A stretch of 38,508 nucleotides of DNA from Pedosphaera sp. (GCA_009695195.1 SIBJ01000028.1:1-38508), one strand, 5' to 3'. Numbered from the stretch's first letter, positions 1-8,495 are shown. Notes: generated by a model not told the origin, from the letters alone. A program made the numbers and translations.

Positions 1-2538
1 TTCCAGTTTCTTCCCGTCGCCTTCGTAGATGGCATACATGGCGTCGGCGTTCAGTTGCTCGTCGGGTTCGAGAATGGCCGAGTCTTCGCCGATGGTCTGG
101 TGAATGTCCTGAATCCGTCCGCGCAGGATGGTTTGAATTCCCAAGTGGCGTTCCAGTTCGAGTTCTGGCAGGAAATTGTAGGCGTAAATTTCCGTGTGCG
201 GTGAGTTGATGCGGTCAATGCGCCCGAATCGTTGAATGAGCCGCACCGGGTTGAAGTGCAAATCGTAGTTCAGGATGAGCGCGGCGTCTTGGAGGTTCAA
301 GCCTTCGCTCAAAACATCGGTCGAAACCAGCAGGTGAATCGGGTTCTTGACCGGCACTTTGGCCTCGTTCGCTATCGGCGCGAACCGGGCAACGAGCGTT
401 TGGAGATCGTCGCGCGTGCTGTCCGCGTGTTCGATGGTTTCAGGCGGGCGAACCTTCGCCTCGCGCAACTGGCCGGTGATGTATTGGGCCGTGTCAATGT
501 ATTGGGTGAAGATGAGCAGCTTGTGAGTGCGCAGCAGCGGTTCGTCGTCCAGCCACTTGAGCAGCCGTTGCAGCTTGGCGTCCTTGTCGGGAGTGATCGG
601 TGCAACGTGCTTGGCCATTTCCTGCAAGGTCGCCAAATCGGATTCCACGTCACGGCGCAGGTCGGCCAATCGAAAATCATTCGGGTCGTATTTCGCCGCA
701 AGTTTCTCCAACAGGGCGCGCAAGTCGGCGTTTTCCGCGTCGCCTTCTTCAATGCCTTTGAGCAAGTCTTCAACTTTCTCGCCCGCGATAATTACGCCGT
801 CGTCCAAACCGTTCAGAAAGATTTTGTGGCGCTCAATGAGGCGGGTGACGGTTTCGCGGAAGGCAACCACGCTTGATTCGAGCCGCTTGAACAGGAGGGT
901 ACGCATGAGGCCGTGAAGCCGTTGGCCAGCGCGCACCAAATCGTTGTAGGGGGCGACATTCTGCTTTGCCGGCACAACGTAGAGATGAAGACCGTAACGG
1001 CCATACGTCATGCCGATGGTTTTCTTTTTCTTCGGGTCTGGCGGCTCAATCAGGTCGCGCAGCCGCTTGTAAAATCCGCCGTAGGTTTTCTCGATGCTGT
1101 AATCAATCGTTTTGAGAACACGATTCGGGAAACGGACTGGCCGGCCATCCACTTTGGCGTCGGGCCAGTGCTCGCGGATGTGCTTGCGCGTGCGGCGAAT
1201 GAGGAAGTGTTGCAACAACGGTGGAAGCGGGCGCTCGTCGTTTTCAATCAGCTTGAAGTATTTGGTGAGGGAGCGCGGCTCGATACCGAGGTCAATCTTG
1301 TCATCGGCATTGAAGAGCCGGATTTGGTTGAGGATGTCACGGGCGCGGCTGTTGCGCGGCGTCGCCGTCAGCAGAATCACCGGCAGGCCCAGGCCGTGAA
1401 GAAATTGGTGCAGCCGGTCGTAGCGAAGTGAATCGCTGTGCCGGAGGTTGTGCGATTCGTCGAGCAGGACAATTTGCTTGTTCTGAAAGCGTTCTTCCTC
1501 AAAAGCGAAATTCGGCTGGCTCAACATGCCCAAGCTCAAAACTTCGGCGCCGAGATCGTAGCGGTCAACGAAACGGTCGCGCCACATTTTTACCAACGGC
1601 GTCGGGCAGATGATGAGCGCCCGTTGACGTTCCCGGACTTTGAGCCATTTCAGCAGCGCAGCGGCGATGAAGGATTTTCCCAAGCCCACCACGTCGCTGA
1701 TGAATACTCCGTGCCGGAGTTTGAGGATGCGGATGCCGCTCTTGACCGCTGCCCACTGGAAGTCTGCGAGCGGCGGGAAGTCGGCGGGCATCGGCACGTC
1801 CGGTTCTTCCAGCCGGTCTTTCGTCAGATGGTAGAGAACTTTCAGGTAGAGTTCATACGGCGTGACCGAATCGTCCAATGCCCAAGAAGACTTCATCTCG
1901 GTCATCAACTCAGCGGCGAACGGTTCAGCTTCGTCCCAAAGCCGATTGAACCATTTTTGCAACTGCTCGTGGTTGCCGTTGCCGTTGACTACGACATTCA
2001 GTTCGGTGTTGTCCTGCAACCCGGCCAGGGAGAGGTTGGAACTGCCAACGATGGCGATGCCCTTCTCGAAACGGTCGGTCGGGTAATCGAAGATGTAGGC
2101 TTTGGCGTGCAGGCGGTTTCGGGTGTAAACCTTGACCTTCAAACGGTCTTCCGAAATCAGCCGCACCAGTTGTTCGACGAGGGCTTGGTCTTCATCCGTC
2201 TGGTCGAGGCGTTCCAACCGTTCGCGGACTTTGCGTTCGCCTTCTGCTACCAGCTTTGCACGTTGTTGGGCGTTCAGGAATTCGCCCTCGCGCTGCTTGG
2301 CAAGAATCGCTTCGCGCGAGGCGTGGCCTTCCGCGAGTTGCTCGACCGTCGCCCGGTCGGACGTGTTGCCGATGAGCAGGCGTAATTCCTGAACCTTTTC
2401 GAGTTCCTTGGCGATTGCTTTGAACCCGCTCAGGAAGAAATACCCCACAGCGAAATGGCCCCGCACCGACTGATTCAGCAGTGGCCGAACCGCATCGGCG
2501 AGGTACGACTCACGGTTGTCAATGATGTCGTGTGGCAT
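1..2538 (-). CDS. PLD-domain SNF2/DEAD-like helicase, C-terminus cut by window edge
   Basis: The frame is open from the ATG at 2538 to the first base of the window, giving 846 residues with no stop, so the C-terminus is missing. An N-terminal phospholipase D-like domain has H144-x-K146 followed by G165-S-S-N168-L. Next comes a superfamily 2 helicase core with Walker A GLGKS (285-289) and a DEAH-type box reading D360-E-S-H363. A C-terminal helicase motif VI region lies near residues 765-778 (LIQRFGRIDR). An in-frame TGA lies 24 bp upstream of the ATG, which fixes the start. PLD-SNF2 helicases of this kind are often found in anti-phage and restriction-like loci, where they act on DNA. That role is inferred here because any partner genes lie beyond the left edge. 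The gene is divergent from the toxin-antitoxin pair that begins 47 bp away. Confidence 0.85.
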   Translation of the reverse strand, partial: MPHDIIDNRESYLADAVRPLLNQSVRGHFAVGYFFLSGFKAIAKELEKVQELRLLIGNTSDRATVEQLAEGHASREAILAKQREGEFLNAQQRAKLVAEGERKVRERLERLDQTDEDQALVEQLVRLISEDRLKVKVYTRNRLHAKAYIFDYPTDRFEKGIAIVGSSNLSLAGLQDNTELNVVVNGNGNHEQLQKWFNRLWDEAEPFAAELMTEMKSSWALDDSVTPYELYLKVLYHLTKDRLEEPDVPMPADFPPLADFQWAAVKSGIRILKLRHGVFISDVVGLGKSFIAAALLKWLKVRERQRALIICPTPLVKMWRDRFVDRYDLGAEVLSLGMLSQPNFAFEEERFQNKQIVLLDESHNLRHSDSLRYDRLHQFLHGLGLPVILLTATPRNSRARDILNQIRLFNADDKIDLGIEPRSLTKYFKLIENDERPLPPLLQHFLIRRTRKHIREHWPDAKVDGRPVRFPNRVLKTIDYSIEKTYGGFYKRLRDLIEPPDPKKKKTIGMTYGRYGLHLYVVPAKQNVAPYNDLVRAGQRLHGLMRTLLFKRLESSVVAFRETVTRLIERHKIFLNGLDDGVIIAGEKVEDLLKGIEEGDAENADLRALLEKLAAKYDPNDFRLADLRRDVESDLATLQEMAKHVAPITPDKDAKLQRLLKWLDDEPLLRTHKLLIFTQYIDTAQYITGQLREAKVRPPETIEHADSTRDDLQTLVARFAPIANEAKVPVKNPIHLLVSTDVLSEGLNLQDAALILNYDLHFNPVRLIQRFGRIDRINSPHTEIYAYNFLPELELERHLGIQTILRGRIQDIHQTIGEDSAILEPDEQLNADAMYAIYEGDGKKLE

Positions 2539-2585
2539 TTCCCGGCGCAGTGTCGCAAATCATTCGGCAGGGATAAAGCGTCAAG

Positions 2586-3392
2586 ATGACAAAGGTTTCC
2601 GCGCTTGCAATTAGCCCGCCCCGGAATGATGCTGACCGCAGCGCTACGTTCGACTCGAATCGTTCCAAAACTGATATGCCGGCCAGATCAGAAACCCGTC
2701 AGTATGAGCGCGGCAATCCGCGTGAACTGCCCGCCTACGGTCTGGCGGAAGCAGCGCATTACCTGCGCATCCCCATCGCTACGCTGCGCTCATGGGTGTG
2801 TGGTCGGTACTATCCCACGGAAAATGGGCGGCGTTTTTTCAAACCCTTGTTGGAACTACCGGATCCGAAACTTCTTTCGCTTTCATTCGTCAACCTGGTC
2901 GAAGCGCACGTCTTGGACGCGATTCGACGGGAACACAACATCCCTCTGCCGAAGGTTCGCACCGCTTTGGACTATGTGAAACGGCTGTGCGATTCGCGGC
3001 ACCCGCTGGCGGACCATAAATTTCAGACCGACGGTGCCGCGCTGTTCGTCGCACGGTTCGGTGAATTGATTGCCGTGTCCGAGGCTGGCCAGTTGGCCAT
3101 GAAGGAAATGCTCGCAGCCCACTTGCGCCGCTTGGAGCACGACGTACACGGTTTGGCAGCGCGACTTTATCCCTTCACTCGCAAACGTCTGCCTGACGAG
3201 CCGAAATTTATCGTCATTGATCCCTCGGTTTCCTTTGGCCGTCCGACAATCATCGGTACTGGCATCGCCACGACTATCGTTGCGGAGCGTTACAAGGCGG
3301 GTGAATCCATTGACGAATTGGCCCATGACTATGGCTGCGAACGCGGACACGTCGAAGAAGCCGTCCGATGCGAGCTTGCCCTCGCCGCCTGA
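2586..3392 (+). CDS. DUF433-domain antitoxin with N-terminal helix-turn-helix
   Basis: A 268-residue protein. A MerR-like helix-turn-helix stretch (YGLAEAAHYLRIPIATLRSW) lies near residues 51-70. The last 60 residues match the DUF433 pattern (GRPTIIGTGI, then a GESIDELAHDYG helix). DUF433 proteins are predicted antitoxins paired with PIN-like toxins of the DUF5615/VapC45 type, and such a gene overlaps its 3' end. The likely job is to neutralise the toxin and repress the shared promoter in the 47-bp gap to the helicase gene. The first 30 residues look poorly conserved, and an in-frame ATG at 2676 is an alternative start. Family assignment is by eye. Confidence 0.75.
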   Translation: MTKVSALAISPPRNDADRSATFDSNRSKTDMPARSETRQYERGNPRELPAYGLAEAAHYLRIPIATLRSWVCGRYYPTENGRRFFKPLLELPDPKLLSLSFVNLVEAHVLDAIRREHNIPLPKVRTALDYVKRLCDSRHPLADHKFQTDGAALFVARFGELIAVSEAGQLAMKEMLAAHLRRLEHDVHGLAARLYPFTRKRLPDEPKFIVIDPSVSFGRPTIIGTGIATTIVAERYKAGESIDELAHDYGCERGHVEEAVRCELALAA

Positions 3393-3780
3393 GCGGTTGG
3401 TCTTTTTCGTGGACCGTTCCTTGGGCCGGAAAGTGATACCGGATGCGCTTCGCGCTGCCGGCGAAGAAGTCCGGGTTCACGACGATTTTTTCCCTCAAGA
3501 TGCAAAAGATGAAGTGTGGCTCACTGACGTTGGCAGACGTGGATGGGTTGTGCTCACCAAAGACAAGCACATACGCTATCGCGAGGTCGAGGTTCGGGCG
3601 TTGCTCGCGGCCAAAGTCCGTGCGTTCATTCTCACCGCAAAAGGCGATTTGAGCGGCACCGAAGTCGGCCAGATTTTTGTCAAAGCCATGCCAGCAATGA
3701 AGAAGCTCTGTGAGAATACAGCGCCGCCATTCATTGCGCGTGTGAGCAGAGACAGCAGCGTTTCACTCATCAAACACTGA
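3331..3780 (+). CDS. PIN-like ribonuclease toxin (DUF5615/VapC45 type)
   Basis: A 149-residue protein in a frame overlapping the end of the antitoxin gene by about 60 bp, which suggests translational coupling. The core begins with VFFVDRSLGRK, carrying the first acidic residue of PIN-like folds, and continues to LTKDKHIRYR, which is typical of DUF5615/VapC45-type proteins. Members are predicted metal-dependent RNases. The start is uncertain: the frame is open from 3217, with ATG codons at 3325 and 3331 and a TTG at 3376 nearer the conserved core. I chose 3331. Together with the preceding gene it forms a complete toxin-antitoxin module close to a tRNA gene, fitting the accessory character of this end of the window. 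Confidence 0.7.
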   Translation: MAANADTSKKPSDASLPSPPERLVFFVDRSLGRKVIPDALRAAGEEVRVHDDFFPQDAKDEVWLTDVGRRGWVVLTKDKHIRYREVEVRALLAAKVRAFILTAKGDLSGTEVGQIFVKAMPAMKKLCENTAPPFIARVSRDSSVSLIKH

Positions 3781-3857
3781 GCGTCAAGGGGCCTTTTACC
3801 AAAAATTTTGCGCTCAACGAACCCATCAGGTTGAGTCAGCCCACCCCCAAACTCTCA

Positions 3858-3874
3858 CCCCCCCCCCGCCCCCC
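3858..3874. repeat. C-homopolymer tract (C10, G, C6)
   Basis: Ten C residues, one G and six C residues in an intergenic stretch. No convincing gene crosses it. It could be slippage-prone or an assembly weak point. The surrounding 3781-3930 holds nothing else I can support. Confidence 0.6.
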
Positions 3875-3930
3875 GGTCGCCTCGCCCGCCGCCTCGCAAA
3901 ATCCGTCCAGACGTTCGGAAAACGCGGCTT

Positions 3931-4137
3931 CTACTCCGGGCAGAAAGCCTGCTGATTCTTCTTGTCTAAATGTGCGCGGAGCTTGCCCTCCGCGTGAAGT
4001 TCCCGGACGAACTCCGGTTGGTTCTCGAACATCCACTCCAAGTGGACACGTTCGCGGCTGTCCAAGTCGTCGTTGTCTGCTTCGCTGTTCACGGGCGGCT
4101 TCCGCCACTGATGAAGCAGCCGCCGAAATTTGCCCAA
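3931..4137 (-). CDS. Small hypothetical protein
   Basis: A 68-residue ORF starting with TTG; an in-frame TGA lies four codons upstream. The composition looks protein-like, with a charged, helix-forming middle part (ERVHLEWMFENQPEFVREL) ending in GKLRAHLDKKNQQAF. The ending loosely recalls small element-borne proteins such as TnpV, but I cannot assign a family. GTG at residue 16 is an alternative start. No clear ribosome-binding site is visible. It lies between the toxin gene and the tRNA, in the presumed accessory block. Confidence 0.4.
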   Translation of the reverse strand: MGKFRRLLHQWRKPPVNSEADNDDLDSRERVHLEWMFENQPEFVRELHAEGKLRAHLDKKNQQAFCPE

Positions 4138-4357
4138 GCCTGCCGGACTTCACGAGGCTCGGACCTTGCTCCGCGCCGTGTTGATTCTGTAACCGCCCGA
4201 TGCGGAGAAGTCATCATTGCGACCAGCCAAGAGCCGGGGTTGAAACACGGTCGAGAACCCTAAGAGTGGCTCAGAAGTGGCTCAGTGAAATTATTTTTGC
4301 TTCAATATTTGGAAAGCAAATGCGAATAAATACCTTGTAAACATTGGATATAATGAA
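4138..4357. other. Non-coding, AT-rich boundary beside the tRNA 3' end
   Basis: No gene is visible. A 10-bp word (AGTGGCTCAG) occurs twice at 4265-4274 and 4276-4285. The stretch 4286-4357, just outside the tRNA 3' end, has 18 G or C in 72 bases (25%), far below the flanking genes. This is what the junction of an element integrated at a tRNA 3' end can look like, but no second copy of the tRNA end is in the window. Confidence 0.4.
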
Positions 4358-4434
4358 TGGTGCGTCCGGCAGGACTTGAACCTGCAACCGTCTGATCCGA
4401 AGTCAGAAGCTCTATCCAATTGAGCTACGGACGC
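4358..4434 (-). tRNA. tRNA-Arg (anticodon UCG)
   Basis: Read on the minus strand, the 7-bp acceptor stem pairs GCGTCCG with CGGACGC, followed by discriminator A and an encoded CCA (4358-4360). The anticodon stem TCTGA/TCAGA encloses the loop CTTCGGA, giving anticodon TCG, which reads the arginine codon CGA. The T arm has the standard GGTTCAAGTCC-type loop. Length is 77 with CCA. The helicase and toxin-antitoxin block lies downstream of its 3' end, the usual side for integrated elements. Confidence 0.95.
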
Positions 4435-4447
4435 CCACGAGGTGCGG

Positions 4448-4476
4448 AGCGTAACAAGATTCGGCCCCCGCGTCAA
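4448..4476 (-). promoter_or_regulatory. Sigma70-like promoter for the tRNA gene
   Basis: On the minus strand, TTGACG (4471-4476) and TACGCT (4448-4453) are separated by 17 bp. The -10 ends 13 bp before the mature tRNA 5' end. The -35 overlaps the stop codon of the upstream oxidoreductase gene, so the tRNA probably has its own start site. Confidence 0.55.
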
Positions 4477-5780
4477 AGTTTCCAGCCGGCGCGATAGCGG
4501 TGATGGATGAACTCGTCCGCCGCCCGGCAATTCTTCGCGCGCAGATTTTTTGCGTCCCACTCGATCTTGCATCCGGCGCGGAACGCCACATTGCCGAGCA
4601 GCGCAGCCTCGGTCAGCGGGCCGGAGTAGGCGAAGTCGCTGGCGGCGCACCCGCCGGTCTTGACCGCGTGAAGCCAGTCGCGGTGGTGCTGCGTGTAATC
4701 GCTATCGGTGCCGGTTGGGGCGGCGTAATCCGCGAACGCCGCGTCGCGCATCACGAGCTGGCGCGTGTAATCCGCCAACAACATTCCCTTCTCGCCGAGA
4801 AACAAAACACCGCTATCCCACTTCGCCGCGATGGCCGGCGGCAAGAGCGCCGGTTTCTTGCCGCCGTGATACCAAGTAAGTTTGAGCGGCGGCAGATGGT
4901 TTTTTCGCTGCGCCTCCCGCGCGACGAGTGAAGCGGGATATTCGTAGCGCACGATGAGCCACGGCGGAGTTGAATCGGGATGCCGCGCCGGACCTTCAAC
5001 CACTTCCGCGCTCAACGGCGTGCTCAAGCCCAGCGCCCAGTGCGGCAAATCCATGAAGTGACACCCGAAATCCGCCAGCGCGCCGCCGCCAAAAGCCCAC
5101 CAATCGCGCCACGATCGCGGCACGAACTCGGGACTGTACGGCCGCGGCGCTACCGGCCCGAGCCAGAGGTCGTAGTGCAAATTCGCCGGCACGGGCGGCG
5201 TGGCCTTCGGTAAATCCCTGCCACCGTAAGTTGCGTTAACCCAGACGTGGACTTCGTTCACAGCGCCGATGGCACCCTGCTGGATCGCGGCGACAACTTG
5301 GTGGTAATTCTCGCCGGAATGAATCTGGGTGCCGATTTGCGTGATGAGTTTTTGCCGGCGCGCGAGTTCCGTCACAAACCGGCATTCGGAAATCGTGCGC
5401 GTGAGCGGCTTCTCGCAATAAACATGGCGACCGCTGCGCAAGGCCGCCGCCGTGATGACGGCGTGCGTGTGGTCGGGCGTGGCGATGACGACGGCGTCAA
5501 TGTCCCGCTCGTCGAGCAGTCGCCGGAAATCGTTGAAAGTTTTTGCGGCGGGAAATTTACTCTTCGCCTTCGCCAGAAAAGTGTCGTCCACATCGCACAG
5601 CGCCACGATGTTTTCACCGGCGACGTTCCCCATGTCGTATGCGCCCTGGTTCGCGACCCCAATGATGCCGAGGTTGAGCTTTTCGTTGTCGGAAATCTTG
5701 CGTGGCGTGCTCGCGCAGCCTGTGAGATAAATTCCCGCCGCGCCGAGCGCTGAGCGTTGGATGAATTGGCGGCGGTTCAT
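4473..5780 (-). CDS. Gfo/Idh/MocA family oxidoreductase, exported lipoprotein type
   Basis: A 435-residue NAD(P)-dependent sugar oxidoreductase. The N-terminus starts NRRQFIQ with a twin arginine and then a lipobox-like LTGC at residues 19-22, which suggests Tat export and lipid anchoring. The Rossmann start GIIGVANQG lies at 38-46, and the family EKP signature is intact at E123-K124-P125. Later GCHFMDLPHWALG carries the usual substrate-site Asp and His. It is the third gene of an operon; its ATG overlaps the stop of the preceding gene by 4 bp. With another dehydrogenase and a DUF1080 protein upstream, oxidation or reduction at C3 of glycosides is a reasonable inference. The substrate cannot be read from sequence. 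Confidence 0.9.
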   Translation of the reverse strand: MNRRQFIQRSALGAAGIYLTGCASTPRKISDNEKLNLGIIGVANQGAYDMGNVAGENIVALCDVDDTFLAKAKSKFPAAKTFNDFRRLLDERDIDAVVIATPDHTHAVITAAALRSGRHVYCEKPLTRTISECRFVTELARRQKLITQIGTQIHSGENYHQVVAAIQQGAIGAVNEVHVWVNATYGGRDLPKATPPVPANLHYDLWLGPVAPRPYSPEFVPRSWRDWWAFGGGALADFGCHFMDLPHWALGLSTPLSAEVVEGPARHPDSTPPWLIVRYEYPASLVAREAQRKNHLPPLKLTWYHGGKKPALLPPAIAAKWDSGVLFLGEKGMLLADYTRQLVMRDAAFADYAAPTGTDSDYTQHHRDWLHAVKTGGCAASDFAYSGPLTEAALLGNVAFRAGCKIEWDAKNLRAKNCRAADEFIHHRYRAGWKL

Positions 5781-7102
5781 GAGAGTCCCCGGACGTGCCA
5801 GCCCGCGCGATAGCCGCGGCGCAGGAAGGCGTTCGCCGACTTTTCGTTTTTGAATGTCATCGCCCGCGAATCCCAGAGCAGCGTTGTTTTCGGAAAGCGC
5901 GACGCCACGCCGCCGAGCAGCACGGCCTCGGTGAGCGGCCCGGCGTAGTCGAACCGCGCGCCGGTCGTGCCTTGCTCGCGGATCGCCTGGGCGAATTGCC
6001 GGTAATGATTGCCGTCCTCAACTTTCGGGAGCTGGAAGTCCGCAAAATCTTTTGCCGGATACAATCGGGGCCGGGCGATGTGCGGTAACAACATCACGCC
6101 CTTCGTGCCGATGAAGATTGAGCCGACGTTGGGAAAATATTCAGTCGGGGCGAGCGCGAGGATTTCCTTCGGCGGCCGTTCGACGCCGTCGTACCAGGAC
6201 AGGTTGAAAGTTTTTTCCGCGGTGAAGGCCGTGCCGGGGAAGACGTAGTGGACGATGGAGTTGGGCGCCCAATGCCCCGCGTTGGGCGCGGGCCCTTCCG
6301 AGCGGACGGAGATGGGAGCGGTGAGGTCGAGCGAACCGAACACCGGATCGAAAATGTGGCAACCCATGTCGCCGAACGAGCCGGTCCCGAAATCGAGCTT
6401 CGAGCGCCAGGCCTGCGGATGGTAATAGCCATCGCCGATGAACGGGCGCGCGGCGGCGGTGCCGGTCCACAAATCCCAATTGAATCCCGCGGGCGGCGCG
6501 TCCTGCCGGTCGGGCTGCGGATTTGCGTTACCCCAACTTTTCGCGCACCAGGAGTAAACCTCTTTCACTTTGCCGATGGTGCCGTCGCGCACGAGTTGCA
6601 CGGCCTGGCGATATTCCGAGCCGGACTGGATTTGAATACCCATCTGCGTGACGAGTTTTTTGCCGTGCGCGTAGCGCGTGAGCTGGCGCACTTCGTAAAT
6701 GTCGTGGGCGAGCGGCTTCTGGACGTAAACATGTTTGCCGAGGCGCATCGCGGACATGGCGATGGCGGCGTGCATGTGATCGGGTGTGGAAACATTCAGC
6801 GAGTCCAGATGTTTCTCCTTCGCCAGCAACTCACGCCAGTCCGAGTAAATCCGCGCGGCGGGATATTTTTCCTTCCATGGCGCGGACTTTGCACTGTCCA
6901 CGTCGGCGAGGGCGACGAGCTTGACGCCGGACATTCTTCCCAGGTTGTCCAGATCGCGCCCGGCCTGCCGGCTCGCGCCGATGGAGGCGTGATAAATCGT
7001 CTGCGAGGGCGGCGCGGCGATCAGGTTGCAGGTGATGAATGGCGCGGCCATCGCGGCGGCGGCGGCCCGACGAAGAAAATCCCGGCGGGAATAATTCGTC
7101 AT
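5777..7102 (-). CDS. Gfo/Idh/MocA family oxidoreductase with Tat signal
   Basis: A 441-residue protein beginning with a clear twin-arginine signal (SRRDFLRR, residues 5-12) and an alanine-rich hydrophobic stretch. The usual EKP motif reads Q128-K129-P130, keeping the lysine. A GDMGCHIFDPVF motif near the middle is common in exported members of this family. It begins 9 bp after the DUF1080 gene and overlaps the next gene by 4 bp (ATGA), so translation is probably coupled. The paired dehydrogenases may work on the oxidised and reduced forms of the same glycoside; that division of labour is inference. Confidence 0.9.
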   Translation of the reverse strand: MTNYSRRDFLRRAAAAAMAAPFITCNLIAAPPSQTIYHASIGASRQAGRDLDNLGRMSGVKLVALADVDSAKSAPWKEKYPAARIYSDWRELLAKEKHLDSLNVSTPDHMHAAIAMSAMRLGKHVYVQKPLAHDIYEVRQLTRYAHGKKLVTQMGIQIQSGSEYRQAVQLVRDGTIGKVKEVYSWCAKSWGNANPQPDRQDAPPAGFNWDLWTGTAAARPFIGDGYYHPQAWRSKLDFGTGSFGDMGCHIFDPVFGSLDLTAPISVRSEGPAPNAGHWAPNSIVHYVFPGTAFTAEKTFNLSWYDGVERPPKEILALAPTEYFPNVGSIFIGTKGVMLLPHIARPRLYPAKDFADFQLPKVEDGNHYRQFAQAIREQGTTGARFDYAGPLTEAVLLGGVASRFPKTTLLWDSRAMTFKNEKSANAFLRRGYRAGWHVRGLS

Positions 7103-7111
7103 GGACCTACG

Positions 7112-8440
7112 TCACGGAAGTTCGCGGATGTAAATATTCTTGAACCAGAGCGCGTCGCCGTGATTTTGCAGTTCGATCTGGCCGCTCGGGAAAATCGGCT
7201 GGGTGCGATCCCAATAATTTTCCAGCACCGTGTCGCGGGTGACGAGGTCGCCGTTGAGATAAACGTGCGCGCGCGGGCCGGTCATGATGATGCGAAAACG
7301 ATTCCACTCGCCGATGGGGCGGTCCGCGACCTTGAGTGGTTTGCTGGCGTTGGTCTTGTTGTTGTAGAAGGCGCCGGAGCCGACTTCACTGCCGTATTTG
7401 CTCGGCAGCGTGAAGGGATCCCAAATCTGCACCTGCGGTGAACCGCGCAGATAAATGCCGCTGTCACCGCGCGGCGGAAGCTTCCAGTCCACGAGCATCT
7501 CAAAATTCGCGTAGTCCCGCGCCGTGCAAAGGCTCAGGCCCTTGCCGTCGAACACGAACACGCCGTCTTCGACTTTCCAATGCGCGCACATGCTCTCGTC
7601 GGCTGCCTGGTGCGCCGCGGCGCGCTGCTCGGCCGTGAGGGCGGCGCGATTGATCGGGTTGTCCAGCGGCGATTTCAGCAAACCTTTCCAGCCGTCCAGA
7701 TTTTTTCCGTTGAACAGCGCGGTGAAACCGGCGGGCGGCGTGTTGTCCTTTTCCACAACCGGCAGTTCCTTGACGCGGATATTGCGGAACTCGATGTAAT
7801 CGTTGTGGCCGAGCAGTCCGATGTGCCCGCGGTCGCGAAACAGGCCGGGATGTTTCATCAGCTTCGCGGGATCGGTGACGCTGTTGAGGCTGGCGTCGAG
7901 GATTTTTTTGCCGTTGACGATGACGGTGATTTGCCGCCCGCGCGCGGTGATCTCCTCGTTGTTCCACTGGCCCGGCGGTTTGAGCGCGCCCTTCTTCGCC
8001 GCGATGCAATCATAGACCGAGCCGTGATACTGCTCCTCGCGCAGCTTGCCCCACTTGCCGCGCAACGCCGCGCCCTCCTCCAGAATCTGAATCTCCATTC
8101 CGGCGTAGGCGGCGTCGGCGGCGAGCGGCGAACGGATGCCGATGCCGTTGTTCGAACCGTCTTCCATTTTGAATTCGAAGCGCAGGATGAAATCGCCGAA
8201 CTCCTTTTCGGTGTAAAGGTTTCCGCCGCCGCCCAACGCGCAATAAATGACCCCGTTGGTCACGCCGTAACCGCCGCCGTGCGGGTTGACGAGCCGCCAG
8301 CCGTTGAGCGACTCGCCGTCAAACAGGCGGGTGAAACCCGCCTCGCGTTGCGTGGTGGCGCAGGCCGCGAGCAGGGTCGCGGTCGCCAGGGCGGTGAGGA
8401 GCGGGCTGGGGCGGAATATTTTTTTCAGAAGTGTTTTCAT
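7112..8440 (-). CDS. Tandem DUF1080 (3-keto-disaccharide hydrolase-like) lipoprotein
   Basis: A 442-residue protein with a signal peptide ending in a lipobox-like LLAAC near residues 23-27. Two DUF1080 (concanavalin-like beta-sandwich) units follow: one at about 35-225, starting FTRLFDGESLNGWRL, and one at about 240-442, starting FTALFNGKNLDGWKG. The two starts align well, so this is an internal duplication. DUF1080 proteins have been linked to cleavage of 3-keto-glycosides made by Gfo/Idh/MocA dehydrogenases, and the two genes downstream encode such enzymes. It is the promoter-proximal gene of the three-gene operon. Whether both copies are catalytic cannot be judged here. Confidence 0.88.
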   Translation of the reverse strand: MKTLLKKIFRPSPLLTALATATLLAACATTQREAGFTRLFDGESLNGWRLVNPHGGGYGVTNGVIYCALGGGGNLYTEKEFGDFILRFEFKMEDGSNNGIGIRSPLAADAAYAGMEIQILEEGAALRGKWGKLREEQYHGSVYDCIAAKKGALKPPGQWNNEEITARGRQITVIVNGKKILDASLNSVTDPAKLMKHPGLFRDRGHIGLLGHNDYIEFRNIRVKELPVVEKDNTPPAGFTALFNGKNLDGWKGLLKSPLDNPINRAALTAEQRAAAHQAADESMCAHWKVEDGVFVFDGKGLSLCTARDYANFEMLVDWKLPPRGDSGIYLRGSPQVQIWDPFTLPSKYGSEVGSGAFYNNKTNASKPLKVADRPIGEWNRFRIIMTGPRAHVYLNGDLVTRDTVLENYWDRTQPIFPSGQIELQNHGDALWFKNIYIRELP

Positions 8441-8466
8441 GCAGTGGTCTTGCTGGTTCGCTGGCG

Positions 8467-8495
8467 AGCGTTTGCGAAATCGCGAAGCCTGTCAA
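8467..8495 (-). promoter_or_regulatory. Promoter of the DUF1080-Gfo-Gfo operon
   Basis: On the minus strand a perfect TTGACA (8490-8495) is followed after 17 bp by AACGCT (8467-8472), a weak -10 resembling that of the tRNA promoter. It lies 26 bp before the ATG. Confidence 0.5.

Noticed and set aside
232..2392. Several plus-strand ORFs (for example 1438-2385)
   Set aside because: They are antisense to the helicase frame, which is continuous over 846 codons with recognisable motifs.
4265..4285. Tandem AGTGGCTCAG as an attachment site
   Set aside because: It does not match the tRNA end, and no second copy exists in the window, so it is only noted as context.
6248..7441. 397-residue plus-strand ORF
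   Set aside because: Antisense to the Gfo/Idh and DUF1080 genes; a product of high GC and biased third positions.
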